Shown here: piece after piece, positions 18,571 to 27,763 of the stretch
Numbering within the stretch: the first letter of the stretch is position 1
How the letters are laid out: each line of letters begins with the position of its first letter
Source of the DNA: an uncultured Spirochaetales bacterium
GTDB taxonomy: Bacteria; Spirochaetota; Spirochaetia; Sphaerochaetales; Sphaerochaetaceae
Assembly (NCBI GenBank): GCA_944388965.1
Contig: CALXKL010000008.1
Location: forward strand, 1-64,000
Length of the DNA stretch: 64,000 nt
Reading direction: 5' to 3'
Position numbers and translations under genes: made by a program
The notes under the pieces: generated by a model
The model's input: the letters and a program-made list of their open reading frames with translations, nothing else
Told to the model about the DNA's origin: nothing
Databases searched by the model: none

Positions 18571-18967
18571 GCGCAATGCAATCATCTGGAAATGGACACG
18601 AAGAGGGCAGGCCGAGGGCCTGTCCTCCGTGTTTTCTGCACTTTTGTCTGCACTTTGCCCTGATGAGGACATCATCTATAGAGTATTTGCTTTGAACAAT
18701 TCCGGCTACAGAACCGTATCAATATGCAGAAATGTCTGTGCGTTTTTGACAAACCCCTCTGGATGGGGACAATTTTACATTACTTTCGCAAAAGATCTTG
18801 CGAACAATATTCTCCTAATCTGTCTGTTAATTAGTGAAAAACCTGCAACAAAATTGACTAAAAGTAAAGAAAACATGCCTGAAAGAAGGTGTTAAGCAGC
18901 CGTGCTCAAAACTCCTACAATATTTGTATGAAATATGTGTAACCTTTGTAGCGTTTATGAATTTATC
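18571..18967. other. Intergenic region after enolase
   Basis: Apart from the enolase terminator, this stretch becomes progressively AT-rich toward the promoter of the first large outer-membrane protein gene. I see no convincing coding sequence; a short open frame over 18482-18895 overlaps enolase out of frame and has no family features. Confidence 0.5.
18605..18637 (+). terminator. Enolase terminator
   Basis: Arms AGGGCAGGCC and GGCCTGTCCT (one G-T pair) around a GAG loop, then CCGTGTTTT, 35 bp after the enolase stop. Confidence 0.75.
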
Positions 18968-18996
18968 TTGACAGTTACACAAGCTGAATCTAGAAT
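18968..18996 (+). promoter_or_regulatory. Strong sigma-70 promoter of the first large outer-membrane protein gene
   Basis: TTGACA (18968-18973), exactly 17 nt, TAGAAT (18991-18996), in AT-rich surroundings 74 bp before the ATG. It is the best consensus promoter upstream of any of the three paralogues. Confidence 0.75.
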
Positions 18997-19029
18997 TGTG
19001 TACAAATTACGAATAAAAAAGGGGAAATC

Positions 19030-19047
19030 GTGATTCCTGTGAATCAC
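19030..19047 (+). promoter_or_regulatory. 5' UTR hairpin before the outer-membrane protein gene
   Basis: Perfect 7-bp arms GTGATTC / GAATCAC with a CTGT loop, 13 nt before the GGAGG ribosome site. It could stabilise the message or modulate initiation; the two other paralogues lack it. Confidence 0.5.
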
Positions 19048-19069
19048 ACCCGAATTTTATGGAGGAATT

Positions 19070-20665
19070 ATGAAAAAGACTATTGCAATTCTTCTGGTTG
19101 CAATCCTGGCTGTAAGCTCGGTCTTTGCTGCATTCAGCGGTGAGGCCAAGATCGGCTTCGGAGCAGACCTGGACAATGGCAAGTTCGGATTCATGGACAA
19201 GGGTGCGAATGTCAAGTTCGACATCGACCTTGCAACCGCAAATGCGGAGAGCGTCGGTGATGGAGACGTCTACGCATCCATCAAGGCGACCTTCGGTCTG
19301 AAGCTCACCACCGGTGAGAAGAAGTACGGCGAAGGTGATCCGTTTGGAGGTATTGTTTTCAATGACCAGCCCACTGAAGGAACAATGGGTTCTGGAAAGT
19401 ATGGCCTGGCAATCATCGCCGACATCACCGAGGCAAAGATCGGTGGCGAGAACTGGTATGTCAGCATTCTCGGTGTTCCCGATGCTCCCAACTTCGCCGA
19501 GTCCGCAATCGACACCTACACGGTCGAGGGTGCATATGACAAGTATGGTCTTGCAAGGGACGACTATGACAAGGCATACAACTACGGCGTTGCATTCGAG
19601 AAGGCTGATGGCGTAGAGGTCGGTGTCTACGACTACGTCTTCGGTGTCGGCTTCGTGAACGACTACGACGATGACGACAACTGGAAGTTCGAGGATAAGA
19701 TGGGTCTCTCCCTCTATGCAAAGACTCCCGAGTACGACTTCAGCGGCCTTACACTCCAGGCTGGTGCCGTCTACAGCTACAAGGGCAAGACTCTTGCCGA
19801 GGCTGTCGAGCCGAAGAACGCAATCGGTGTCTCTGCAAAGGTCGGCTTCGCCAACGACACTCTCAGTGCAAGCATCGCAACCGATATGGGATTCAACCTC
19901 GAGGAGAAGAAGGCAAAGGACGTCTTCGACATGGACCTTGCCGCCAACTTCGGATGGAGCTTCCTGACATTGGATGCATACTATGCAACAGAGGCCAAGA
20001 CCGCAGAGAAGTGGATTGGAACTGCTGCTGACTGGGACAAGACCGAATCGACAGTCTCTCCTGACATCCTGTCCTTCCAGGCGAAGTTCGATCTCAACAC
20101 CTTCGACGTTCCTGTTGCCATCACGGCTTCCGTCAAGGACGTCCTGAAGACCGTCGAGCTCGGAGTCAAGGCCGAGGTCACCGCTGTCGAGAACCTGAAG
20201 ATCACCGCAAACGCAGGTTATGTTGTCAACACGGTTGATGCATACGACAAGGACTTCAACAAGGAAAATAAGGATGTCTTCCTTGGCCAGTGGAAGTTCG
20301 GTGCTGATGTCGAGTATGACTTCGGCTTCGCAAAGCTTGCTGCCGGTGTCGATATGAAGAACGTTGGTTACAGCAAGGTAGATTCTGCTACACCGACGAC
20401 ATTCGACAAGCATGTCATGGACGATTACGCGAAGAAGGCAGCCGCTGGTGATTTCAAGACTTCTGCCGATGGAATAAATTACTTCGTCAACCAGGTCATC
20501 CTTGGGGCTTCTGCATCCATCACGACCTCTTCCATCATCCCTGGTGCAGAGCTCAAGCTCGCATGGGAGAACGGAGACGACCTGCTCAACATCTTCCAGT
20601 ACAATGCTGCTGATGATGTCTACAACTTCGGCAAGATCACAGCATCCTGCAAGATCGCTTTCTAA
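19070..20665 (+). CDS. Large outer-membrane protein, copy 1 of a three-gene family
   Basis: The 531-residue precursor has the signal peptide MKKTIAILLVAILAVSSVFA, an acidic mature part with many alternating strands, and a C-terminal Phe (SCKIAF), as expected for an outer-membrane barrel. It has the strong promoter at 18968, a leader hairpin and its own terminator. Copy 2 (22300) and copy 3 (26078) share a near-identical signal-peptide DNA sequence and several blocks such as GFANDTLSASIATDMGFNL and KFDLNTFDVPVAITASVKDV. Copy 1 lacks the ATDKxLNDSFKEQY insertion shared by the other two. Function is unknown; a porin or host-interaction role is inference. Confidence 0.75.
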   Translation: MKKTIAILLVAILAVSSVFAAFSGEAKIGFGADLDNGKFGFMDKGANVKFDIDLATANAESVGDGDVYASIKATFGLKLTTGEKKYGEGDPFGGIVFNDQPTEGTMGSGKYGLAIIADITEAKIGGENWYVSILGVPDAPNFAESAIDTYTVEGAYDKYGLARDDYDKAYNYGVAFEKADGVEVGVYDYVFGVGFVNDYDDDDNWKFEDKMGLSLYAKTPEYDFSGLTLQAGAVYSYKGKTLAEAVEPKNAIGVSAKVGFANDTLSASIATDMGFNLEEKKAKDVFDMDLAANFGWSFLTLDAYYATEAKTAEKWIGTAADWDKTESTVSPDILSFQAKFDLNTFDVPVAITASVKDVLKTVELGVKAEVTAVENLKITANAGYVVNTVDAYDKDFNKENKDVFLGQWKFGADVEYDFGFAKLAAGVDMKNVGYSKVDSATPTTFDKHVMDDYAKKAAAGDFKTSADGINYFVNQVILGASASITTSSIIPGAELKLAWENGDDLLNIFQYNAADDVYNFGKITASCKIAF

Positions 20666-20725
20666 GACTGAGTACATCTTGGAAAACACGGACAGCCTCT
20701 CGGGAAACCGGGAGGTTGTTTCATG
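20645..20725 (+). repeat. Inverted-repeat arm: 3' end and downstream flank of copy 1
   Basis: From the last codons of the outer-membrane gene through its terminator to TTTCATG, this 81-bp stretch matches the reverse complement of 26018-26098 with only a few mismatches. Together with the homologous coding sequences it makes copies 1 and 3 a long inverted repeat about 5.3 kb apart. Confidence 0.85.
20696..20721 (+). terminator. Terminator of outer-membrane copy 1
   Basis: CCTCTCGG - GAAA - CCGGGAGG followed by TTGTTT. The same hairpin is present in inverted orientation after copy 3. Confidence 0.75.
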
Positions 20726-20798
20726 TATAGGGAATTCGATGATTTCCTTTTTAGGAGATTGGCTCCTGTCAAGCAACCAGCCTTATACAGAATACCAT

Positions 20799-22145
20799 TC
20801 ACATCACAGAGGCCATATAGAGCGGAAGATACAGTATCCCGTCCTTTTCCTCGACATCCCGCCTGCAGAGGATGACTGGCATTCCGATATGCTTTCCATA
20901 TCTGGCTATGAACTTCGAAAGCGATGCGAAATGGACGGCTTGAGAGGATTTGGCCTCGATTGGAACGATCTTGCGCTTTTCCACGATGAGAAAGTCGATC
21001 TCCATTTCATTTGCACGGCTATGGTCCTCTCTTGCCGATGTGAAGAAGAAAAGCCTGTGTCCGTTTGTCCTCAGGGCCTGGGCGACATAGTTCTCCGTTA
21101 TCATGCCTTCGTTTATGCCAAGCCTGTCCATGAGAATCGCCTTGTAGATGTCTTCCGTCACGTCTCTTGATGCATCCAATGCATGTGTGACAAGAAGCCC
21201 CGTATCCATCATGTAGCATTTGACACGGGTATCATCAAGATTCATGTCCAGCCCGACCGTCGGTTCGGTGGCATTGAAGCACATGTTCGTGATCATGGCA
21301 TCATCAAGCCAGAAGAAAGCCTCCTCATAACCTCTGCTACGGGCGTTCTTGCCAAGGGAAGCAAGATTGAACCTCTTCTCCTTCTTGGCCAGTTCGCCAG
21401 GCAACCTGTCGAATATTGCCCGTACACGAGGAGCATTGCTCCCAGCATGCCTCGATACGTCTTCCCTGTAGAGATCCAGGATATCCCTCTTCTCGGCATC
21501 TGCCGCCTGGAAGCTGTTCCTCTCGACGTAGGCGACCACCGCCTGGGGCATTCCCCCGACAAGAAGGTACTGTCTGAACTCCTTCATGGCGGCCTGATGT
21601 ACTGCATGTCCAAGTGGAATCCTGTCTTCAAAGGCCTTGCGTATCATTGGGAAAAGCGTCCTGTTTCCTTTTGCCCAGAGGAACTCCTCGAAATCCAACG
21701 GATACATCTGAAGCTTCTTCTCCTCCGATGGCAGGACGATGTCTTCCGTATTCTTCCTTATGGACAGGAGACTTCCAGTACATATGACATCATAACGGCC
21801 GTCTTCAACCATCTGCTTCGTCAGCTGCCTTGCCTTCGGACATAGCTGGACCTCATCGAAGACGATTAGACTATCCCTCTCATATAGCTGAACGGAGTAG
21901 ATCACGGACAATGCCGAATAGAGATAGTCAAGGTCGTACGCATTCTCCTCGAACAGCTTGAAGACCTCTCCACTTGCCTGGGCGAAGTTGACGAGAAGAC
22001 ATGTCCTGTATTCCCGATTCCCGAACTCTCTGACAAGCCAGGTCTTGCCTACACGTCTGGCGCCTTCGATTAGAAGGCTCCTCGTACCATGGTACGTCTC
22101 CTTCCATTTCAAAAGTGACTGATATGCCTTTCTCTCCAGTTCCAT
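20799..22145 (-). CDS. DUF4143-type AAA ATPase, copy A
   Basis: The 448-residue protein has an AAA_14 ATPase domain with P-loop IEGARRVGKTWLVREFG near residue 30, Walker B SLIVFDEVQLCP and sensor VICTGSLLSI. It also has a C-terminal DUF4143 nuclease-like region with a DFLIV....PIEAKSS motif (EMEIDFLIVEKRKIVPIEAKSS), which resembles a PD-(D/E)xK core. Such proteins are abundant, poorly understood, and multiply in spirochaete and archaeal genomes. It is convergent with outer-membrane copy 1, whose terminator lies 78 bp away, and divergent from copy 2. A paralogue is at 24600. Confidence 0.8.
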   Translation of the reverse strand: MELERKAYQSLLKWKETYHGTRSLLIEGARRVGKTWLVREFGNREYRTCLLVNFAQASGEVFKLFEENAYDLDYLYSALSVIYSVQLYERDSLIVFDEVQLCPKARQLTKQMVEDGRYDVICTGSLLSIRKNTEDIVLPSEEKKLQMYPLDFEEFLWAKGNRTLFPMIRKAFEDRIPLGHAVHQAAMKEFRQYLLVGGMPQAVVAYVERNSFQAADAEKRDILDLYREDVSRHAGSNAPRVRAIFDRLPGELAKKEKRFNLASLGKNARSRGYEEAFFWLDDAMITNMCFNATEPTVGLDMNLDDTRVKCYMMDTGLLVTHALDASRDVTEDIYKAILMDRLGINEGMITENYVAQALRTNGHRLFFFTSAREDHSRANEMEIDFLIVEKRKIVPIEAKSSQAVHFASLSKFIARYGKHIGMPVILCRRDVEEKDGILYLPLYMASVM

Positions 22146-22299
22146 ACCATTAATTCTAAATGGTCAATGGTCTCATGCCAAGTTTTAATCAGGTTGTTTT
22201 GCACGAAAAACCAAGTTATATGTCATGTCGCTAGCACGATATGCCATATTTCGCTATGTTTCCCAACCGAACTGTCAATGGATTTCACCTAGAGGAATT

Positions 22300-24048
22300 A
22301 TGAAAAAGACTATTGCAATTCTTCTGGTTGCAATCCTGGCTGTAAGCTCGGTCTTCGCTGCATTCAGCGGAAAGGCCAGCGTCGGCTTCGGTGGTAATCT
22401 GGACAATGGCAACTTCGGTTTCATCGACCAGAGCACCAATGCGAAGATCGACCTCGAGCTCGCGACGGCCAATGCAGAGAACGTTGGGGAGGGCGACATC
22501 TACGCATCCATCAAGGCTTCTCTCGTCGTCAGACTTTACAATGGTGAGAAGGGCGCTACTCCCGACAAGCCCAATAGCCAGGATGGAAAATGGCTTCCTA
22601 TCGATGTTGCAATCGACGAGGCGAAGGTCGGTGGTGAGAACTGGTATGTGAGCATCCTCGGCATGCCCGACGGTCCCGACTATGCGAAGTCTGCAATCGA
22701 CACCTACGATGTCAAGGAGAAGAAGGACGACTATGGTTTCACGAAGGCCGACTATACTGGCAACTACAGCTTCTCCGTTCCCTATGCTGACACCAATGGA
22801 ATCGAGGTTGGACTGTTCGGATACAAGTTCGGATTCGGTCTGCTCGGCGACTACAACGAAGACAACAGCTGGAAGCTTGAAGACAATCTCAAGTTCTCTG
22901 TCTTTGCAGAGACTCCCGAGTACGACTTCGGTGGTTTGACGGTCCAAGCGGCTGCAACATACAGCTACAGCGGTTACGACAGACTTGAGAGTGGTGTTGC
23001 GCTTAAACCCGGTGCGGCAGCATCAACTATCATTGATCCTGACACAGGAAAGCCTGAGTGGTCCTATGCTGGATTCTCCAGAACGAACGCCATCGGACTT
23101 GCAGCTAAGGTCGGTTTCGCTAACGACACTCTCAGCGCAAGCATTGCAACCGATATGGGCTTCAACCTCGAAGGCGACAAGTTCGAGGATGTCTTCGACA
23201 TGGACCTCGCGGCCAACTTCGGCTGGAGCTTCTTGACATTGGATGCATACTATGCGACCACTGCAAAGTCAGGTGAAGGCGTTGTTGGAGCATACGAGTG
23301 GGATGCTACGCTTAACGATAATAAAGGTGGCTATAAGTGGAATGCCGACAAGTGGGGTAGCAAGTACACCGACGATATCCTCTCCTTCCAGGCCAAGTTC
23401 GATCTCAACACCTTCGATGTTCCCGTTGCCATCACGGCTTCCGTCAAGGACGTTCTGAAGACCGTCGAACTCGGAGTCAAGGCAGAGGTCACCGCTGTCG
23501 AGAACCTGAAGATCACTGCAAGTGCTGGCTATGTCATCGATACCATCAATGCTTACAGTAAGGCTGACTGGGCCAGAAGCAATGCAGCCAAGTATGGCCC
23601 TGAAGCAAGCGCTTATGTTGCAGCTGCTACCGACAAGCAACTTAACGATTCGTTCAAGGAGCAGTATAAGGACGTCTTCCTTGGCCAGTGGAAGGTCGGT
23701 CTCGATGCAGAGTATGACTTCGGATTTGCGAAGGTCGCTGCTGGTATCAGCGCAAAGAACGCTGGTTTCAAGGCATTCATTGCTCCTGACAAGGCTTTCG
23801 ACAAGCATGTCAACGATGATGCTGCAAAGAAGAATTTCAAGACAGACGCTGATGAGGCTAGCTTCTATGCCAACCAGGTTGTTCTTGGAGCTTCCGCATC
23901 CATCTCGACAGAGTCCATCATCCCCGGTGCAGAGCTCAAGCTCGCTTGGGAGAATGGAGACGACCTGCTCAAGGTCTTCGCCTACAACGCAGATGCTGAT
24001 GTCTACAACTACGGTAAGATCACAGCATCCTGCACAATCGAGTTCTAA
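22300..24048 (+). CDS. Large outer-membrane protein, copy 2
   Basis: The ATG at 22300 opens the signal peptide MKKTIAILLVAILAVSSVFA; a longer in-frame start at 22225 would bury it and is rejected. The 582-residue precursor ends SCTIEF. The 5' identity with the other copies begins at GAGGAATTATG, only about 10 nt before the ATG, and the upstream 150 bp have only weak promoter-like hexamers (TTGTTT..TATATG). The C-terminal half carries ATDKQLNDSFKEQYKDVFLG, nearly identical to copy 3. Its own, different terminator follows. Confidence 0.75.
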   Translation: MKKTIAILLVAILAVSSVFAAFSGKASVGFGGNLDNGNFGFIDQSTNAKIDLELATANAENVGEGDIYASIKASLVVRLYNGEKGATPDKPNSQDGKWLPIDVAIDEAKVGGENWYVSILGMPDGPDYAKSAIDTYDVKEKKDDYGFTKADYTGNYSFSVPYADTNGIEVGLFGYKFGFGLLGDYNEDNSWKLEDNLKFSVFAETPEYDFGGLTVQAAATYSYSGYDRLESGVALKPGAAASTIIDPDTGKPEWSYAGFSRTNAIGLAAKVGFANDTLSASIATDMGFNLEGDKFEDVFDMDLAANFGWSFLTLDAYYATTAKSGEGVVGAYEWDATLNDNKGGYKWNADKWGSKYTDDILSFQAKFDLNTFDVPVAITASVKDVLKTVELGVKAEVTAVENLKITASAGYVIDTINAYSKADWARSNAAKYGPEASAYVAAATDKQLNDSFKEQYKDVFLGQWKVGLDAEYDFGFAKVAAGISAKNAGFKAFIAPDKAFDKHVNDDAAKKNFKTDADEASFYANQVVLGASASISTESIIPGAELKLAWENGDDLLKVFAYNADADVYNYGKITASCTIEF

Positions 24049-24075
24049 TCTGAATCATTCAGAAATGATACTCAT

Positions 24076-24109
24076 GAGCCCTCAGAGAAATCTGGGGGTT
24101 CATTTTTTA
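24076..24109 (+). terminator. Terminator of outer-membrane copy 2
   Basis: GAGCCCTCAGA - GAAA - TCTGGGGGTTC followed by A and TTTTTT; unlike the terminator shared by copies 1 and 3. Confidence 0.85.
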
Positions 24110-24599
24110 TATTGAGCCTCTCTCGTTTTCCAGCATCTGTATTCTCCCAAAGCAGTCGAAGGCGATACTTCCAAAGTCGTAGTCTTTTATAGCTTACAGC
24201 CTTTCCGTCTGAGCTAGGGTAGCTTATTGCGTATAGACTACTTCTGACTGTCAAAACCATGTCGATGAAATGTCCGTTAACAAGGCCTCGATATGAATTG
24301 CATTGGACTTGCCGAAAAGGATGTCGAAGAAGTGTCAAGGATTGCATATCGAGGATTATCAGCTTTGTAAATTCATGTGTACGGACAAATGCAGATACCA
24401 TATCCCCTATTGGAAATGGAAGCTTTATTCTACAACTACATGTCAGGATGATTCACTTGGCTTATTTCATGTTTGAAAATAGAAAATTATACTTTACATA
24501 TTGCTGTAAAAATCTAGGATTATGCTGATTTCATTATAAAATAATTCTAGGAATAAGTTTTATTCTGATATTATTGTATTTGTGCAAAGGAGAGTGACG
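24110..24599. other. AT-rich intergenic region
   Basis: About 490 bp without a gene I can support. A 109-codon minus-strand frame (24072-24401) has no signal, motif or ribosome site and runs into the terminator. The right end is strongly AT-rich and presumably holds the promoter of the ATPase gene at 24600. Confidence 0.5.
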
Positions 24600-25949
24600 T
24601 TGAAAAGAAAGATATATGACAGACTCCTTGAGTGGAAGACATCATCCAATGGTAGAACAGCTTTGATGGTAAAAGGTGCCAGACGTGTCGGCAAGAGCTA
24701 TATCGTCAATGAGTTTGGAAGAAATGAATACACTTCATACATTCTGATAGACTTCAACAAGGAGAATGATGACTTCAGGAAAAGATTCCAGGCCCTGCGT
24801 TCCGACCTCGACTCGCTTTTCCTGTTTCTTCAGGAATACTTCAATACGCCGCTTCATGTAAGGGAATCGCTCATCATCTTCGATGAAGTCCAGAAATTCA
24901 CGATGGCGCGGGAGCTGATCAAGTACCTTGTCCAGGATGGCAGGTATGACTACATCGAGGCCGGCTCGCTCATCACGATAACCAGCAAGGCGAAGAAGAT
25001 CACGATCCCATCTGAGGAGGAATCGATCCAGCTTGATCCCATGGACTTCGAGGAATTCCTCTGGGCTCTTGGTGAGGATATGCTTTTCGAAGCAGCAAGG
25101 AGGGCGTATGAGCATTCCGTTCCAGTGGGTGAGCCGATTCATCGACGATTGATAGAAAGGTTCCGACAGTATATGGTCGTCGGAGGAATGCCTCAGGCTG
25201 TCTCGAGTTTTGCACAGGACAAGGACTTCTTTGCGGTGGAGAAGATCAAGAAGAGCATCATCAGTCTATATCGTGAAGACATTTCGAAGGCACGCAGAGG
25301 ACTCGTCGAAAAGACCAGGGCGATATACGATCTTGTTCCATCCCAGCTGAGCAGACATGAAAAGAAGTTCTCCCTTTCTGAACTGGAAAAAGGTGCAAGG
25401 AAGGACAGTTATCATGAAGCATTCCAATGGCTTGATGATGCACGGCTTGTGAACATGGCCTATAACTCCATGGATCCGAACATCGGCCTCAAGCTGACAA
25501 AGGACGAGTCCTCATTCAAATGCTATATGGCAGACACGGGTCTGCTTCTGTCGATGGTATTTGATGACAACCCGGAAATTGTTCCAGACGTGATGCGGAA
25601 GATTGCACTTGGCAAGCTTGAATTCAACAAGGGGATGCTGATCGAAAACATCGTAGCACAGATGTTGGTCGCATCGGGGAGGAAGCTTTACTTCTACTCG
25701 AGCTACAGCAGACTTGCAGAAGACCGGATGGAAGTCGATTTCCTTCTATCAAAGCCGAACCTGACCAGCAAGCACAACATCATCCCTATTGAAGTGAAAT
25801 CCTCCAACAACTATTCGCTTACATCGCTTAGGAAATACATGACCAAGTTCGAAAAATATGTCACAAATCCTCTCGTGCTGCATTTCAAGGATCTTGAGGT
25901 GAAGGAAGGTATAACTTATCTTCCAATCTACATGACATCGTTGCTGTGA
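24600..25949 (+). CDS. DUF4143-type AAA ATPase, copy B
   Basis: Paralogue of the protein at 20799-22145, same length and layout: P-loop VKGARRVGKSYIVNEFG, Walker B LIIFDEVQKF, sensor EAGSLITI, the DFEEFLWALGED segment and a C-terminal MEVDFLLS...IIPIEVKSS nuclease-like motif. A TTG at 24600 lies 8 nt after AAAGGAG and is preferred over the GTG 18 nt upstream. It converges on outer-membrane copy 3. The pair of ATPases alternates with the outer-membrane genes. Confidence 0.8.
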   Translation: MKRKIYDRLLEWKTSSNGRTALMVKGARRVGKSYIVNEFGRNEYTSYILIDFNKENDDFRKRFQALRSDLDSLFLFLQEYFNTPLHVRESLIIFDEVQKFTMARELIKYLVQDGRYDYIEAGSLITITSKAKKITIPSEEESIQLDPMDFEEFLWALGEDMLFEAARRAYEHSVPVGEPIHRRLIERFRQYMVVGGMPQAVSSFAQDKDFFAVEKIKKSIISLYREDISKARRGLVEKTRAIYDLVPSQLSRHEKKFSLSELEKGARKDSYHEAFQWLDDARLVNMAYNSMDPNIGLKLTKDESSFKCYMADTGLLLSMVFDDNPEIVPDVMRKIALGKLEFNKGMLIENIVAQMLVASGRKLYFYSSYSRLAEDRMEVDFLLSKPNLTSKHNIIPIEVKSSNNYSLTSLRKYMTKFEKYVTNPLVLHFKDLEVKEGITYLPIYMTSLL

Positions 25950-26017
25950 TAGTCTTCCTATAGGTGCCATAGAATCACATCCAGCCAGGAAGCACGACAA
26001 CCTTGATGACGCCATAT

Positions 26018-26098
26018 CATGAGACAACCTCCCGGTTTCCCGAGAGGTTGTCCGTGTTTTCCAAGATGTAGTCAGTCTTAGAAAGCGATCTTGCAGGA
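26018..26098 (-). repeat. Inverted-repeat arm: 3' end and downstream flank of copy 3
   Basis: Reverse complement of 20645-20725 with a few mismatches, extending about 60 bp beyond the stop codon through the terminator to CATG at 26018-26021. Non-coding identity past the stop argues for duplication or inversion rather than protein-level constraint. Confidence 0.85.
26021..26052 (-). terminator. Terminator of outer-membrane copy 3
   Basis: Same hairpin as after copy 1 in inverted orientation (CCTCTCGG-GAAA-CCGGGAGG on the minus strand). Confidence 0.75.
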
Positions 26099-27763
26099 TG
26101 CGGTGATCTTGCCGAAGTTGTACTTCTCTGCAGCAGAATTGTACTGGTAGACGTTGAGGACATCATCTGCATTCTCCCAAGCAAGCTTGAGCTCTGCACC
26201 GGGGATGATGGACTCTGTGGAAATCGAAGCGGAGAGACCAAGAAGAACCTGGTTGACAAAGTGGTTGATTGCATCAGCACCAGTCTTGCCCTCGCCATCC
26301 TTTTCAACACGAGGATCAAGCTTTTCAGCATCAGCAAATGTTGCCTTGAAGCCAAGGTTCTTTGCGCTGATACCGGCAGCGACCTTCGCGAATCCGAAGT
26401 CGTACTCTGCATCGAGACCGACCTTCCACTGGCCAAGGAAGACGTCCTTATACTGCTCCTTGAACGAATCGTTAAGTTCCTTGTCGGTAGCAGTCTCGGA
26501 AATCACATCAGAGTTTGCTCTCATCCAGTCAGCCTTGCTGTATGCGTCAACCGTATCAACAACATAGCCTGCGCTTGCAGTGATCTTCAGGTTCTCGACA
26601 GCTGTGACCTCTGCCTTGACTCCAAGCTCGACGGTGTGCATGACGTCCTTGACGGAAGCCGTGATGGCGACGGGAACATCGAAGGTGTTGAGATCGAACT
26701 TCGCCTGGAAGGACAGGACGTTCTCCTTGTAGCTGGAGGAAGTCTTGTCGAAATCACCGTCAACAGGAGTCGGAGTCTCGCCGCTCTTCACATATGTGCC
26801 ATAGTATCCATCAACAGTCAGGAAGCTCCATCCGAAGTTGGCAGCGATATCCATGTCGAAGACGTCCTTGGCCTTCTTCTCTGCAAGATTGAAGCCCATA
26901 TCGGTTGCGACACTTGCGCTGAGAGTGTCGTTTGCAAAACCGACCTTGGCGGAAACACCGATTGCATTCCTTGCCTTGTCCGGATCGGTAGCGTACGGTT
27001 TGGCAACTCCCTTGTCGAGCTTATCGAATGCACTGTAGCTGTAGACAGCACCAACCTGGAAAGTCAGGCCGTTGAAGTCATACTCAGGAGTCTCTGCGAA
27101 TACAGAGAGCTTGAGGTTATCCTCGAGCTTCCAGTTGTCGTCATCGTTGTAGTCGCCAAGAAGACCGAAACCGACCTTGTAGTCATAGACGCTGACCTCG
27201 ACACCAGGAGCCTTTTCGAAGCCGACACCATAGTTGTACGCCTTGTCGAAGTCATCTCTGGCCATGCCGTACTTGTCATAGCCGTCCTCGACCGTGTAGG
27301 TGTCGATCGCAGACTCTGCATAGTTGGGAGCATCGGCGATGCCGAGGAGGCTCACATACCAGTTCTCGCCACCGACCTTGGCCTCTGTGATGTCCGCGAT
27401 GATGTAGTTCGCGAATGTTCCATACATGACACCTGTAACAGGATTAGCAACAGTTCCAATGTTTGCGCCGCCATTGTAGATGCCACCGTACGGGTCTCCT
27501 TCGCCGTACTTCTTCTCTCCAGTGGAGAGCTTCAGGGCGAAAGTCGCCTTGATGGACGCATAGACATCTCCTTCTCCAACGCTCTCTGCATCTGCTGTAG
27601 CAAGCTCGAGATCGAACTTCACATCAGCAGACTTGTCGATGAAGCCGAAATTGCCATTGTCCAGGTTTCCACCAAAGCCGAGCTTTGCCTCACCGCTGAA
27701 CGCAGCAAAGACCGAGCTTACAGCCAGGATTGCAACCAGAAGAATTGCAATAGTCTTTTTCAT
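26078..27763 (-). CDS. Large outer-membrane protein, copy 3 (mosaic)
   Basis: The 561-residue precursor has the same signal peptide and ends SCKIAF. Its N-terminal half follows copy 1 (KKYGEGDP, YTVEDGYDKYGMARDDFDKAYNYG) while residues from about 400 follow copy 2 (AYSKADW, ATDKELNDSFKEQY, KVGLDAEYDFGFAKVAAGISAKN). It then returns to copy 1 at the 3' end and flank. That pattern is a recombination mosaic. The region upstream of 27763 has no good promoter hexamers. Confidence 0.75.
   Translation of the reverse strand: MKKTIAILLVAILAVSSVFAAFSGEAKLGFGGNLDNGNFGFIDKSADVKFDLELATADAESVGEGDVYASIKATFALKLSTGEKKYGEGDPYGGIYNGGANIGTVANPVTGVMYGTFANYIIADITEAKVGGENWYVSLLGIADAPNYAESAIDTYTVEDGYDKYGMARDDFDKAYNYGVGFEKAPGVEVSVYDYKVGFGLLGDYNDDDNWKLEDNLKLSVFAETPEYDFNGLTFQVGAVYSYSAFDKLDKGVAKPYATDPDKARNAIGVSAKVGFANDTLSASVATDMGFNLAEKKAKDVFDMDIAANFGWSFLTVDGYYGTYVKSGETPTPVDGDFDKTSSSYKENVLSFQAKFDLNTFDVPVAITASVKDVMHTVELGVKAEVTAVENLKITASAGYVVDTVDAYSKADWMRANSDVISETATDKELNDSFKEQYKDVFLGQWKVGLDAEYDFGFAKVAAGISAKNLGFKATFADAEKLDPRVEKDGEGKTGADAINHFVNQVLLGLSASISTESIIPGAELKLAWENADDVLNVYQYNSAAEKYNFGKITASCKIAF

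Noticed and set aside
19007-20776. 589-codon frame antisense to outer-membrane copy 1 (similar frames lie opposite copies 2 and 3)
   Set aside because: Long antisense frames arise from the biased codon use of these acidic repeat-rich genes; they have no start context and contain Cys/Val-rich nonsense.
24072-24401. 109-codon minus-strand frame in the intergenic region
   Set aside because: No motif, signal or ribosome site, and it runs into the copy 2 terminator.
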